DNA of 41,928 bases from Candidatus Nosocomiicoccus stercorigallinarum (GCA_019119225.1 DWXM01000069.1:1-41928), one strand, 5' to 3'. Positions 8,090 to 17,246 are shown, counted from the first letter of the stretch. Program-made: numbers and translations. Notes: generated by a model not told the origin, from the sequence alone.

Positions 8090-8458
8090 TTATTTTAACT
8101 GTGGAATGAGATGGTTTAACCTTAAAACACCGATCATATATTGAAAGAACAATTCTTTTTCATGAAAATCTTCAGGATCACGTGACGTCATCTCGACAAC
8201 TTCGACACCATACTCTTTACAAAGATTATGAATCATTTCATACATTTTACCGTCTGGACCATTTCTTAATCCGCGTAAAATTGTGTAAAGTGCTTGGAAA
8301 TCTTTTTCGACAGGTTTCATAACGAGACTAAATGTCGACGGTGCGTCTTCATGGTGAAAGAAAATCGCCTTATCTACACGTGTATGATTATATTCGAGTA
8401 GCGCTTTTAACTCGAAGATTTCACTATAGCCATGTCCAAGGACAATAAATTTTTGCAT
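8090..8458 (-). CDS. Small YlbA-like protein (DUF7147 type)
   Basis: Soluble protein of 122 residues with N-terminus MQKFIVLGHGYSEIFELKALLEY and C-terminus KELFFQYMIGVLRLNHLIPQLK. These ends recall Bacillus YlbA and relatives, sometimes annotated without proof as methylthioribose kinase; it is far too short for that enzyme and lacks a nucleotide-binding loop. Start ATG 8458 lies 9 bases after GAGAGG; the in-frame TTG at 8467 abuts that site. Function unknown. It is antisense between ylbG and rsmD, both on the plus strand. Confidence 0.7.
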   Translation of the reverse strand: MQKFIVLGHGYSEIFELKALLEYNHTRVDKAIFFHHEDAPSTFSLVMKPVEKDFQALYTILRGLRNGPDGKMYEMIHNLCKEYGVEVVEMTSRDPEDFHEKELFFQYMIGVLRLNHLIPQLK

Positions 8459-8521
8459 TAATTTCAACCTCTCATAGTATGTTTCTTTAATTATAATATA
8501 AATTTAGATAGAGGTGTAGAA

Positions 8522-9070
8522 GTGAGAATAATAACAGGGAAATATAAAAAACGCCATATTGAAACACTACAAAATAGGGATACGAGACCGACGAGTGAAA
8601 AAATAAGAGAAAGCATGTTTAGTAGTATTGGTGAAACAGTACGTGGAGACGTCTTAGATTTATTTGCTGGATCTGGCGCATTAGGTATTGAAGCACTGTC
8701 TAGAGGCGCAGAGAGTTGTATATTTGTTGATGGTGCAAAAGATGCGATTAAAATAATTCATCAAAATACAAAAAATATTGAAGAAGACGTTGAAATTTAC
8801 CGTACAGATTTTAAACGTGCGTTAAAAGCACTGAGTAAGCGTGGTAAACAAATGGATTTAATATTTTTAGATCCACCGTATAAGAAAAAGTTAATCGATA
8901 AATCACTCGAACTCATAAAAGAGTACGATATTTTAAAAGAGAATGGTTTAATCATTACTGAAGCCCATATCGATGAAACAATCGACTTAAAAGGATTTAA
9001 CGAGTGGAAACATCATGAAATGGGTACGATTCAATATAAAATTTTAACGATGGAGGAAAACCATGGCTAA
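8522..9070 (+). CDS. rsmD: 16S rRNA (guanine966-N2)-methyltransferase
   Basis: SAM-dependent methyltransferase of 182 residues acting on G966 of 16S rRNA in the 30S subunit. The RsmD opening RIITGKYKKR and the stretch TRPTSEKIRESMF are present, then the SAM-binding LDLFAGSGALGIEALSRGA (about residues 40–58) and the catalytic DPPY (residues 117–120). GTG 8522 is supported by GAGGTG at 8511–8516. The 3' end overlaps coaD by 8 bases, the usual rsmD–coaD pairing in Firmicutes. A TATAAT at 8492–8497 may be its −10, but the −35 is unclear. Confidence 0.95.
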   Translation: MRIITGKYKKRHIETLQNRDTRPTSEKIRESMFSSIGETVRGDVLDLFAGSGALGIEALSRGAESCIFVDGAKDAIKIIHQNTKNIEEDVEIYRTDFKRALKALSKRGKQMDLIFLDPPYKKKLIDKSLELIKEYDILKENGLIITEAHIDETIDLKGFNEWKHHEMGTIQYKILTMEENHG

Positions 9071-9548
9071 TCAAAAAATTGCTGTATGTTCAGGTTCGTT
9101 TGATCCAATTACATATGGCCATATTGATATTATTGAACGTGCGTCAAAAATATTTGACGTTGTTTATGTCTGTGTTTCACATAACCAAACGAAAAAGGGA
9201 CTCTTTACACCAGATGAACGTGTGGAGTTAATAGAGAAAACCATTGCTCACGTACCAAATACGAAAGTACGTAAGCATCAAGGATTGCTGATCGATTTTT
9301 GTTTAGAAGTGAATGCGGATGCGATTGTTCGTGGACTACGTGCAGTATCTGACTTTGAGTATGAAATGCAGATGGCGAGTATGAACCGTAAACTTGCAGA
9401 CGAAGTCGATACATTATTTATAATGACAAATAACAAATACTCATTTATATCGAGTTCAATCGCAAAAGATGTGGCAAAACATCACGGTAAAATTAGTGAC
9501 GTTGTGCCACCAGAAGTTGAAGCGGCGTTAGTTGAAAAATTTAAGTAG
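9063..9548 (+). CDS. coaD: Phosphopantetheine adenylyltransferase
   Basis: Fourth step of coenzyme A synthesis, joining ATP and 4'-phosphopantetheine to form dephospho-CoA. The 161-residue protein shows the nucleotidyltransferase motif GSFDPITYGH (TYGH, residues 17–20), the substrate region VRGLRAVSDFEYEMQMASMN, and the C-terminal YSFISSSIAKDVAKHHG motif. Length is typical. It starts within rsmD and its last 8 bases overlap the end of the convergent tmcAL. The next CoA gene, coaBC, lies about 30 kb away near the end of this window. Confidence 0.97.
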   Translation: MANQKIAVCSGSFDPITYGHIDIIERASKIFDVVYVCVSHNQTKKGLFTPDERVELIEKTIAHVPNTKVRKHQGLLIDFCLEVNADAIVRGLRAVSDFEYEMQMASMNRKLADEVDTLFIMTNNKYSFISSSIAKDVAKHHGKISDVVPPEVEAALVEKFK

Positions 9549-10671
9549 ATTGAATAATCACTGGCTGATTAAAGTCATTTAAACGTTGATTAGTCAACGT
9601 ATTATATATACGCGTTCCTTTTATTTCATAATAAAAGTCGAGCGCGTCTTTTTTTGTGACGTTCGTTATAAAACTACCGTCCTGAATTTTCGAAAGATAT
9701 TCTCTTCCAGTTTGATTCATCGCGAGAATCCTAAATTTTTCTGGAGTATAATTGTTATAGTCTTCATTCGTTATATTTAAAAGTACATATAATAATAATC
9801 GTTGAAGTCTTGTTCTCGTATATCGCTTTGTTTTTATTTTATTGATAAAATCTTCGTAACTACTCGCATTGATAATTTGTTGTTTTAATCTAAATTCAAG
9901 ACCTTCAGTCATCGTATAAATTTTCTTTAATTCTTCGGTACTACTTCTTTCAATAATTACTTTCAATGTTTCAAACATTATTTCATTGGTTACAACACCG
10001 TCACTGATTATTTTTTCAGCCAAAAGTTTTGGCATAAACTGAATTGCTTTTTCGATCTCACCATTTAAAAGAGTTTGTCTTAAACTCGTTGCGCTAGAAA
10101 ACTCACTTAGAGATAATTTGTTATCGCTATAATGATTTCCAACGCGTTTTACGGTATGAAGTGAAACGTTATAATTTAATACATCACTCGCTTTTATGTA
10201 ACTCATACCAAGCGTATTATTTGGTTCTTTTAAAGCAGGCTCGTTTGTGAGTTCGCTTATCGCACGCGGATACGAGTACCCATTACTTAGAAGTGGTGCT
10301 AAATCATTTTTACTAATCGATTTAGATTTTAAATATGCATTTTTTAGTGATTCAATATCGTTAGATTCACTTCCAAAAACGATATGTGTTGCCCCGAGCT
10401 GTTTTGAAGTGAAGAGACCACCGTACGCAAAATCATCTGCAAAGCTCGTTGCGTATAAGAGAGGGAGTTCAACAACTAAGTCCACATAGTCTAAGGCAGC
10501 CTTTGCTCGGGTAAACTTATTTGTCACAGCGAGTTCACCACGCTGCGTGTAATTTCCTGACATCACTGCAATTGTGACGTCCGGATTCACTATTTCTTTT
10601 GATTTTTTGATATGATAGATATGACCGTTATGAAACGGATTATATTCAGTAATTAAAGACAAAATTTTCAT
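9541..10671 (-). CDS. tmcAL: tRNA(Met) cytidine acetate ligase
   Basis: Protein of 376 residues matching TmcAL (YlbM), which uses ATP and acetate to N4-acetylate the wobble cytidine of elongator tRNA-Met. The N-terminal nucleotidyltransferase-like domain has TEYNPFHNGH (residues 8–17), MSGNYTQRGELA and VVELP. The C-terminal half is helical and basic, with a TRTRLQRLLLYVLLN segment typical of the family. ATG 10671 follows AGGGGTG. It is convergent with coaD, sharing 8 bases at the 3' ends, and divergent from yceD. Firmicutes usually keep ylbM near coaD and yceD-rpmF, as here. Confidence 0.92.
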   Translation of the reverse strand: MKILSLITEYNPFHNGHIYHIKKSKEIVNPDVTIAVMSGNYTQRGELAVTNKFTRAKAALDYVDLVVELPLLYATSFADDFAYGGLFTSKQLGATHIVFGSESNDIESLKNAYLKSKSISKNDLAPLLSNGYSYPRAISELTNEPALKEPNNTLGMSYIKASDVLNYNVSLHTVKRVGNHYSDNKLSLSEFSSATSLRQTLLNGEIEKAIQFMPKLLAEKIISDGVVTNEIMFETLKVIIERSSTEELKKIYTMTEGLEFRLKQQIINASSYEDFINKIKTKRYTRTRLQRLLLYVLLNITNEDYNNYTPEKFRILAMNQTGREYLSKIQDGSFITNVTKKDALDFYYEIKGTRIYNTLTNQRLNDFNQPVIIQST

Positions 10672-10701
10672 AGCATAGCACCCCTGAAATTATTCGTCAT
10701 T

Positions 10702-10710
10702 ATTATAGCA
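10702..10710 (-). promoter_or_regulatory. Extended −10 element of the tmcAL promoter
   Basis: Minus-strand TGC followed by TATAAT (10710–10702), an extended −10, about 30 bases upstream of the tmcAL ATG. No good −35 is seen, which extended −10 promoters tolerate. Confidence 0.5.
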
Positions 10711-10760
10711 AAAATGACAATCATTAGAGAATTAAACGGATACGTTGTTAAGAAAATAAC

Positions 10761-10789
10761 TTGACACTTCACTGTAAAATATGTAGAAT
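10761..10789 (+). promoter_or_regulatory. Sigma-A promoter of yceD–rpmF
   Basis: Consensus TTGACA (10761–10766), a 17-base spacer and TAGAAT (10784–10789), 31 bases before yceD. Strong match to the housekeeping promoter pattern, fitting expression of a ribosomal protein operon. Confidence 0.88.
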
Positions 10790-10820
10790 ATTTGTTGTGC
10801 TTATAAGAGGTGGGTAAATT

Positions 10821-11342
10821 ATGAAGTGGTCATTATCGGAACTCAGAAAGTTTCAAGATACCGCATTTACTTTTGAAGAACACTTAGAACTTGAAGACGT
10901 TTCAAATCGTCAAGACGTTTTAGATGTGAATGATATATTCGTTAATGGTTCAATTCGTAACAACAAAGAAGAGTTTTATGTCAATATAGACATTAAAGCG
11001 AATGTTAAAATGATTGATAGCCGTTCAGGCGAAGATGTCATTTATCCATTAAGTGTTACGTCAGTCGAAACGTTCGATGAATCTCTCGAAGAGGATGAGG
11101 ATATAGAAGATCCAACGTTACATCCTGTTTTACATGAGCTCGATTTAGAGCCTGTAATTATAGAGTTAATTAACGTCTCAATTCCAGAAGTGTATTCTGA
11201 AAGTAATGAATTACCAGACTCATCAAACACTGAGAATTGGAATGTTTACAGTAGTGTCGAAGAATTTGAAAAAGACCAACCTGTAGACCCAAGATTAAAA
11301 AAATTAGAAACGCTGTTTAAAACAGACGAAACGGAGGATTAA
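10821..11342 (+). CDS. yceD: YceD/DUF177 family protein, rpmF-linked
   Basis: Acidic soluble protein of 173 residues in the DUF177/YceD family (YlbN in Bacillus), almost always encoded immediately before rpmF. The family has been linked to 23S rRNA or large-subunit biogenesis in plants and bacteria, but a mechanism is not established. Seen here: N-terminal [11 protein letters not shown], a central region ending [18 protein letters not shown], and the [13 protein letters not shown] tail just before the stop, a typical family ending. AGAGGTGG precedes the ATG. It ends 2 bases before the rpmF ATG. Confidence 0.88.
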   Translation: MKWSLSELRKFQDTAFTFEEHLELEDVSNRQDVLDVNDIFVNGSIRNNKEEFYVNIDIKANVKMIDSRSGEDVIYPLSVTSVETFDESLEEDEDIEDPTLHPVLHELDLEPVIIELINVSIPEVYSESNELPDSSNTENWNVYSSVEEFEKDQPVDPRLKKLETLFKTDETED

Positions 11343-11344
11343 CA

Positions 11345-11518
11345 ATGGCAGTACCTAAAAGAAGAACTTCGAAAACTCGTAAAAATAAACGTCGTACACA
11401 CATTAAATTAAGTGCACCAGGAATGGTTGAGTGCAAAGAGTGTGGAGAAATGAAATTAAGACACCGTGTTTGCCCAAACTGTGGGTCATATAACGGTGCA
11501 GAAGTAGTAAATAACTAA
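11345..11518 (+). CDS. rpmF: 50S ribosomal protein L32, zinc-binding form
   Basis: A 57-residue basic protein starting [19 protein letters not shown], the signature of L32. The four cysteines C30, C33, C43 and C46 form an intact zinc ribbon, so this is the zinc-dependent version rather than the cysteine-free paralogue some Firmicutes keep for zinc starvation. GGAGG (11333–11337), within the end of yceD, is 7 bases from the ATG. A terminator follows immediately. Confidence 0.97.
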   Translation: MAVPKRRTSKTRKNKRRTHIKLSAPGMVECKECGEMKLRHRVCPNCGSYNGAEVVNN

Positions 11519-11548
11519 AACATGGACAGAAAATGTCCATGTTTTTTT
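11519..11548 (+). terminator. Terminator after rpmF
   Basis: Stem CATGGACA (11521–11528) with TGTCCATG (11534–11541), loop GAAAA, extended by A/T pairs, then a T run. Confidence 0.93.
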
Positions 11549-11564
11549 ATTTAAAACCGTTTAT

Positions 11565-11593
11565 TTGAGTCGAACGAAGAAATTACATATAAT
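11565..11593 (+). promoter_or_regulatory. Sigma-A promoter of bshC
   Basis: TTGAGT (11565–11570), a 17-base spacer and a perfect TATAAT (11588–11593), 39 bases before bshC. Confidence 0.8.
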
Positions 11594-11632
11594 TTGACTT
11601 AAACACGTATAAGAATTGTAAGGAGACAAACT

Positions 11633-13210
11633 ATGAGGTATCTCTATAATGATGATTTTAATGATGAAATAAACTGTAGTAGCAAAGCAGACTTAAAATT
11701 CTTTCATAATAATGAATTTAACAAAGAGACGCTGCACCGGTTATTTGAAAGAGCCCCACATGAACATACAAAAGAACTTAGTACAATTATCGAAAAAGAT
11801 ATGCTCAGCATTCTAGGTGGACTTACAGAAAGTCAAAAAGAAAATATTAAAAAATTAAGCGAAGGGCACAAAGTTGTGATTGGTGGTCAACAAGCCGGAT
11901 TATTTGTTAGCCCGTCATATATCCTTCATAAAATTATTTCAATTTTGATCGTCGTAAAAGACATTAAAGAAACAATGGATTATGAAGCTGTACCGGTGTT
12001 TTGGGTTGCATCTGAAGACCATGATTATGATGAAATTAACCACACTCACGTCTATGACACGTTTCATAATCGTATAAAAAAAGTATCTTATAAACCTAAC
12101 TTAGATATCGGTATGAGTATTGGGTTTTATGAGTACGATAAAAAAGAAATGTTAGATTGTTTAGACGAAGTATTTAACTATACGAAAGACTCTAAAGAAA
12201 ATATCGAAATTAAAGCACGAATTAAAAAAGAAATTAACACTCACACATACTGGTCAGAGTTATTTACTGCACTTGTAAATAATATATTTAGTGAATATGG
12301 ACTCCTCATATTTAACGCACATAATAGTGAAGTGCGTAAATTAGAAAAAGGAATATTCAAAGAGATTATCGAAAAATCAGATGATATCGACCGAGCATTT
12401 AGAGAAGGTCAAAAAGAGTTCACCGATCACTTCAACATTCCTAAAACAATTGAAACGGATACAAACGTCCACTTATTCGTCAATTCTAAAGAGAAAAGAG
12501 AGTTACTATTACGTGATGGTGACGAATTTAAAACAGAGGAAAGTATCTATACTAAAGAGGAATTATTCGATTATTTAAATAAAACACCAGAAGAATTTAG
12601 TAATAACGTCGTGACAAGACCTTTAATGCAGGAACTATTATTTAATACTGCTGTATTTTTAGGTGGAGGTGCAGAGGTCAAATACTGGGGCGAATTATAC
12701 AAAGTGTTTGACGTTATGGAAAGAGAAATGCCGGTTGTTTTAAAACGCATGTCATTTATAAATGTACCAACTGAGTTAGAAAAGTTATTAAGTAGTTATG
12801 ATTTATCTCTTACACCTCAGTTAATTGAAGATATTCAAAAAGAAAAGGATTATTTAACTGATCAGTCTACAAACAAAAAACTATTAAAAGGGATTCATAA
12901 TTTAAGAAAAGTAGTTGAAAAAGAATATGAATCACTTGAGAAACAAATTCAAACAAAACACGAAAAACAGCTCATTAATCGTAATGAATCTGGCATTTTA
13001 AAGCAAGTGGATTATTTAGAGCGTAAATATAATTATGATGTGAAGCGACAAGTGAGAAATGAATTAAGCAAACTTGACGAACTTGGTATGTTACTTCTCC
13101 CTAAAGAAGTACTTCAAGAACGTATCTTCCACCCGACAGTTTTTTCAAATCAGACGTTTGATTTCACACCGTTAAACTATACAAACAAGCTGATTGTAGT
13201 TATGGAATAA
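11633..13210 (+). CDS. bshC: Bacillithiol biosynthesis cysteine-adding enzyme
   Basis: Protein of 525 residues matching BshC (YllA), the last enzyme of bacillithiol synthesis, which adds cysteine to glucosaminyl-malate. Recognisable segments are VVIGGQQAGLFVSPSYILHK (about residues 82–101), AVPVFWVASEDHDYDEI (about 121–137), NVVTRPLMQELLFNTAVFLGGGAEVKYW (about 324–352) and a long C-terminal coiled coil (about 395–480), as in the crystal-defined family. S. aureus BshC is about the same length. AAGGAGA precedes the ATG. In staphylococci the gene also sits directly before mraZ. Its presence implies bacillithiol as the low-molecular-weight thiol. Confidence 0.93.
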   Translation: MRYLYNDDFNDEINCSSKADLKFFHNNEFNKETLHRLFERAPHEHTKELSTIIEKDMLSILGGLTESQKENIKKLSEGHKVVIGGQQAGLFVSPSYILHKIISILIVVKDIKETMDYEAVPVFWVASEDHDYDEINHTHVYDTFHNRIKKVSYKPNLDIGMSIGFYEYDKKEMLDCLDEVFNYTKDSKENIEIKARIKKEINTHTYWSELFTALVNNIFSEYGLLIFNAHNSEVRKLEKGIFKEIIEKSDDIDRAFREGQKEFTDHFNIPKTIETDTNVHLFVNSKEKRELLLRDGDEFKTEESIYTKEELFDYLNKTPEEFSNNVVTRPLMQELLFNTAVFLGGGAEVKYWGELYKVFDVMEREMPVVLKRMSFINVPTELEKLLSSYDLSLTPQLIEDIQKEKDYLTDQSTNKKLLKGIHNLRKVVEKEYESLEKQIQTKHEKQLINRNESGILKQVDYLERKYNYDVKRQVRNELSKLDELGMLLLPKEVLQERIFHPTVFSNQTFDFTPLNYTNKLIVVME

Positions 13211-13218
13211 GGAGAATC

Positions 13219-13250
13219 AGGACCCATTTAGAATGGGTCCTCTTTTTTTT
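13219..13250 (+). terminator. Terminator after bshC
   Basis: Stem GGACCCATT (13220–13228) with AATGGGTCC (13232–13240), followed by TCTTTTTTTT. Separates bshC from the division cluster. Confidence 0.95.
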
Positions 13251-13269
13251 ATCATTTTTTAAGAGATAA

Positions 13270-13304
13270 GTGGAGGAAAGTGGTAGATTATGGTAAATTA
13301 TAAA
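13270..13304 (+). promoter_or_regulatory. MraZ box (three 10-bp-spaced repeats) and −10 of the dcw operon
   Basis: Three direct repeats GTGG (13270), GTGG (13280) and ATGG (13290) lie exactly 10 bases apart, the arrangement known for MraZ operators. A TATAAA at 13299–13304 is a candidate −10, placing the −35 (about 13276–13281, poor match) inside the repeats. This fits autoregulation of mraZ and the downstream division genes. The repeats are seen directly; binding is inferred from the family. Confidence 0.75.
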
Positions 13305-13327
13305 TAGAGTATGGGAGGGTAGTGGAT

Positions 13328-13759
13328 ATGTTTATCGGTGAGTTTAGTCACAACTTAGATTCAAAAGGACGTATGATTGTTCCGAGTAAATTTAGAGATG
13401 ATTTACAAGCACAGTTTGTGATTACTCGCGGATTAGATAAGTGCTTATTTTGTTATACAATCGATGATTTTAAAGCCATTGAAGGAAAGATGAAAGAACT
13501 CCCACTCACTAAGCGAGACGCCAGACGTTTTACACGTCTATTCTTTTCCGGTGCTGCGATTGTAGAAGTTGATAAGCAAGGACGTATAAACATTCCACAA
13601 CATCTTAGAGACTATGCAAATTTAGAAAAGTCATGTACAGTCATCGGTGTGTCAGATCGCGTTGAGATTTGGGACAGCGAAAGCTGGAATAGTTTCTATG
13701 ATGACTCTGCTGAAAATTTTGAAATGATTGCAGAAGATTTAATTGATTTTGATTTATAA
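13328..13759 (+). CDS. mraZ: Transcriptional regulator MraZ
   Basis: DNA-binding regulator of the division and cell-wall cluster, 143 residues with two AbrB-like halves: [20 protein letters not shown] at the start and [19 protein letters not shown] in the second half. The repeated DxKGR/DKQGR and IP.xLR patterns are the family signature. ATG 13328 is 8 bases after GGAGGG; an in-frame GTG at 13322 is only 2 bases away from it and is rejected. It would bind the repeat box upstream of its own start. rsmH follows after 11 bases. Confidence 0.96.
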   Translation: MFIGEFSHNLDSKGRMIVPSKFRDDLQAQFVITRGLDKCLFCYTIDDFKAIEGKMKELPLTKRDARRFTRLFFSGAAIVEVDKQGRINIPQHLRDYANLEKSCTVIGVSDRVEIWDSESWNSFYDDSAENFEMIAEDLIDFDL

Positions 13760-13770
13760 GAGGTGAAAGT

Positions 13771-14697
13771 ATGTTTAAACATGACACAGTATTATTAAAA
13801 GAGACAATTGATGGTTTAAACATCAAGCCTGACGGGATATATGTTGACGCTACTTTAGGTGGTGGTGGTCATACATCATACCTACTCAGTAAACTAACGA
13901 CAGGGCGAGTCATCTCATTTGATCAAGATATACTTGCAATCAACAATGCAAAAGAAAAATTTGATGATGATAGACTTACTCTCGTTCATCGAAATTTTGA
14001 ATTTATAAAGGAAGAATTAAACGCACTCGGCATAGAGAAAATAGACGGTATATTATATGACTTAGGTGTTTCGAGTCCACAGCTGGATTTAGTAGAGCGT
14101 GGATTTTCACACTCTAAAACTGCACGCCTAGATATGAGAATGGACCAGACACAAAGTCTAGATGCTTATGAAATCGTCAATACATACAGTTATGAAGAAC
14201 TCGTTCGAATCTTCTTTAGATATGGTGAAGAAAAATTCTCTAAGCAAATCGCTAGAGAAATTGAAAGTAGACGTAAAGAGAAGCCAATTGAAACAACAAC
14301 GGAATTGGCAGATATTATTAAATCAAAAATTCCAGAAAAGTTTAAACGAATGAAAGGTCATCCAGCACGTAGAGTCTTTCAAGCACTTCGTATCGCTGTA
14401 AATAACGAGCTTCAAGTGTTTGAAAATAGCCTTCAAGATGCAATCGAACTATTAAATAAGGGTGGAAGAGTATCTGTAATTACATTCCATTCATTAGAAG
14501 ATAGAATTTGTAAGCAAATCTATTTAGAATATGAACGCGGACCAGAGTTACCAAAAAATATGCCAATTATTCCCGAAGGGTACGAGCCTTCCTTAAAACG
14601 TGTAAATAAAAAGCCGATTTTAGCAAGCGAAGAAGAACTTGAAGAAAATAGTCGTGCACGAAGCGCAAGGTTAAGAATTGCAGAAAAATTGAAGTGA
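13771..14697 (+). CDS. rsmH: 16S rRNA (cytosine1402-N4)-methyltransferase
   Basis: MraW/RsmH, 308 residues, methylates N4 of C1402 in 16S rRNA. The SAM-binding motif is [15 protein letters not shown] (about residues 25–39); then come [12 protein letters not shown] and [16 protein letters not shown], the [19 protein letters not shown] segment and [10 protein letters not shown]. Length is normal. AGAGGTG precedes the ATG. Co-transcribed with mraZ and ftsL. Confidence 0.97.
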   Translation: MFKHDTVLLKETIDGLNIKPDGIYVDATLGGGGHTSYLLSKLTTGRVISFDQDILAINNAKEKFDDDRLTLVHRNFEFIKEELNALGIEKIDGILYDLGVSSPQLDLVERGFSHSKTARLDMRMDQTQSLDAYEIVNTYSYEELVRIFFRYGEEKFSKQIAREIESRRKEKPIETTTELADIIKSKIPEKFKRMKGHPARRVFQALRIAVNNELQVFENSLQDAIELLNKGGRVSVITFHSLEDRICKQIYLEYERGPELPKNMPIIPEGYEPSLKRVNKKPILASEEELEENSRARSARLRIAEKLK

Positions 14698-14713
14698 TTT
14701 AGGAAGTGTAAAT

Positions 14714-15079
14714 ATGCAAGCAGAGCGAGTCAGACAGAATATTCAAAAGCCAAATGAAAAAGTATATATAGAAACGCCAAAAAAGAAACGTAGAATCGTA
14801 AGTTTAAAATTAAATGAACTTCTGTTATATGTCGCTTTGATGATTGTTTTATCATCAGCAATTGTGTTTGCACTAGATGCTAAATTCGAAGCGCATGAAT
14901 ATGAAAGAGAAATTTCTCAATTGGATTACGAAATTAACGCAAAAGAAAAAGAAATCGATGAACTAACAACAGAAGTGACACACTTATCTTCTTACGAACG
15001 CATTTATCAAAAAGCGAACGAATTAGGACTAAAGCCGAATAACGATAATGTAAAGGTTGTTAGGAAGTATGAAAAGTAA
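14714..15079 (+). CDS. ftsL: Cell division protein FtsL
   Basis: Bitopic membrane protein of 121 residues: a basic cytoplasmic N-terminus of about 35 residues, one transmembrane helix (about 37–56) and an extracytoplasmic leucine-zipper-like coiled coil (about 58–100). This architecture, with its position between rsmH and the PBP gene, identifies FtsL, which works with DivIC and DivIB to activate septal peptidoglycan synthesis. Sequence conservation in FtsL is low, so context carries weight. The end overlaps pbpA by 11 bases. Confidence 0.88.
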   Translation: MQAERVRQNIQKPNEKVYIETPKKKRRIVSLKLNELLLYVALMIVLSSAIVFALDAKFEAHEYEREISQLDYEINAKEKEIDELTTEVTHLSSYERIYQKANELGLKPNNDNVKVVRKYEK

Positions 15080-17246
15080 TTTATTGTTAAGGATAAGAGA
15101 ACGCCTGTTAAAACAAAGTAGAAGTCATTCTATTTTCTCTATACCAATAATTACACTCCTGATTTATGTCATGTTAGGAGTGTTTTTTGGTTTCTTAATT
15201 ATTAATTTCGTTAATATTATGCTGTTTAAAAACGTAGACAACGTAAACTTAAAAGATCAAGCATCGAGTAAATATGATCGCCACTTAGTTGATCACGCAG
15301 AACGTGGTAAAATCAAAGACCGAGACGGTAACATTCTCGCAAGAGACACTGAAGCTTATCAAATTGCGGTTATCGTTGGTCAAGATTTTGATAACCATAT
15401 CGAAGATGCTAATGAGGTTGCAAAAGCATTATCTGAAATTATCGATATGGAAGAAAAAGAGATTTTAAAAGTCATCAATGATGGTATTGAAAAAGGTCTG
15501 TATCAAGTCGAATTTGGAGATAAGGGCCGTAATGTTGACTATAAGGGAAAACAAAAAATCGAAGAACAAGAATTAAAAGGAATCATCTTTACGCCTACAA
15601 TTAAACGCTCATATCCAAATGGTATATTTGCATCACATTTAATTGGTTATGCAGAGTTAGACGAAGAAGGTCAGATTGACGGTCGCGTCGGTATTGAAAA
15701 AGAATACGATAAAGAAATGACCGGTAAAGATGGGTTTAAAGATTATAACGTCGACAGTTGGAACTATATCGTTCCAGGTACGATGGAAAGTAAAAAATCA
15801 GTTGACGGTATGGATGTTGAACTGACAATTGATTCTAATATTCAATTATATCTTGAAGAGTCCCTTGATGAGATGGAAGAGCACTTTGAACCTGAAGAAT
15901 TATTTGCTTTTGTTGCAGATGCTAAAACAGGTGAAATATTAGGCGCAGGACAACGTCCATCATTTAACCCGGATACTCGTGAAGGCTTTGGTAATAGCTG
16001 GTTAAATATGTTATATGAATACCAGTTCGAGCCAGGAAGTACGTTTAAAGTGTTTACGCTCGCTGCTGCTATTGAAGAAGGTAAATACGACCCAAATCAG
16101 TACTATATGACTGGTCAGAGACAAGTCATGGACTCGACAATTTACGACTGGGAAAAATCAGGATGGGGATCGATTACGTATAATGAAGGATTACAGTATT
16201 CTTCTAACACGTTAATGATGGACTTAATGGATAATGTTGGACCTAAAAAAATGCTTGAGTACTATAAAAACTTTGGTTTTGGTGAAGCAACAGGTTCTGA
16301 ATTTAGCACCGAAGCAAGTGGACAAATTGTTTTTGACAATGAACTCCAGCAAAAAACAACTTCATTCGGTCAGACGATTAGTACGACGCCAATACAAATG
16401 ATTCAAGGGTTTACAGCATTGTTAAACGACGGAATGATGAAAAAACCGTATGTGATAAAATCAGTACGTGATACTGAAACAGATGAAGTTGTGTATCGTG
16501 GTCAAGAAAGAAATGTAGAACAAGTTATAAGTAAAGAAACTGCAGAAAAGACGATGGACGAAATGAATACTCTCGTCGGTGGGTCGTTAAATCTAAATAG
16601 TTCATATGAGCTTGATGATTATACCGTAACTGGTAAATCTGGTACGGCTCAAATATATGATGCCGATGCAGGTGGTTATTTATCGGGTGAATATGAGTTC
16701 TTAACGTCATTCATTGGTTATGCACCTGTTGAAGATCCTAGAGTGATTATATATTACGGTGTGAAACGCGCATCTAAAAATAAAAGTGATACTTGGGATT
16801 ACGGAGTTTCTAAAGGGTTTAATCCGTTAATGGAACGTTCACTAAAATATCTAGAGTTAAAAGACGTTAATCGTAGTGATGAAATCGAAACAATTCCTGT
16901 TGAAGACTTCACAGGACAAGACGTTTCTGATGTAGATATTTTACAAAATGATTTATTGAATCAAGTATATATTGGTGAAGGTACAACAGTTGAAGATTAT
17001 TATCCAAAGCACACAGAAATGCTACCTGGAGAAGTAATCGTTATTCAAACAGATGGTGAAAAAACGATGCCTGATTTAAGAGGATATTCTAAGCGAGATG
17101 CCATTTTAATTATGGATTATCTCGGTATTAAGTCTAACTTTAAAGGGGATGGTTACGTTACAGAGCAAACGATTAAACCAGGTGAACCTTTAGGAGATAA
17201 ACAAAAAATAAGCTTTACATTAAAAATGAAAGATTCAAATAAATAG
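15069..17246 (+). CDS. pbpA: Penicillin-binding protein 1, septal transpeptidase with PASTA domains
   Basis: Class B PBP of 725 residues, the FtsI-type enzyme that cross-links septal peptidoglycan. A basic N-terminus and one transmembrane helix (about 23–45) anchor it. The dimerisation region (about 70–240) begins AERGKIKDRDGNILARD. The transpeptidase domain has all three active-site motifs: S324-T-F-K327, S378-S-N380 and K523-S-G525. Two C-terminal PASTA-like segments follow (about 600–660 and 660–720), as in S. aureus PBP1 of 744 residues. ATG 15069 has AGG close by. An in-frame TTG at 15057 is an alternative start. Confidence 0.94.
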   Translation: MKSNLLLRIRERLLKQSRSHSIFSIPIITLLIYVMLGVFFGFLIINFVNIMLFKNVDNVNLKDQASSKYDRHLVDHAERGKIKDRDGNILARDTEAYQIAVIVGQDFDNHIEDANEVAKALSEIIDMEEKEILKVINDGIEKGLYQVEFGDKGRNVDYKGKQKIEEQELKGIIFTPTIKRSYPNGIFASHLIGYAELDEEGQIDGRVGIEKEYDKEMTGKDGFKDYNVDSWNYIVPGTMESKKSVDGMDVELTIDSNIQLYLEESLDEMEEHFEPEELFAFVADAKTGEILGAGQRPSFNPDTREGFGNSWLNMLYEYQFEPGSTFKVFTLAAAIEEGKYDPNQYYMTGQRQVMDSTIYDWEKSGWGSITYNEGLQYSSNTLMMDLMDNVGPKKMLEYYKNFGFGEATGSEFSTEASGQIVFDNELQQKTTSFGQTISTTPIQMIQGFTALLNDGMMKKPYVIKSVRDTETDEVVYRGQERNVEQVISKETAEKTMDEMNTLVGGSLNLNSSYELDDYTVTGKSGTAQIYDADAGGYLSGEYEFLTSFIGYAPVEDPRVIIYYGVKRASKNKSDTWDYGVSKGFNPLMERSLKYLELKDVNRSDEIETIPVEDFTGQDVSDVDILQNDLLNQVYIGEGTTVEDYYPKHTEMLPGEVIVIQTDGEKTMPDLRGYSKRDAILIMDYLGIKSNFKGDGYVTEQTIKPGEPLGDKQKISFTLKMKDSNK

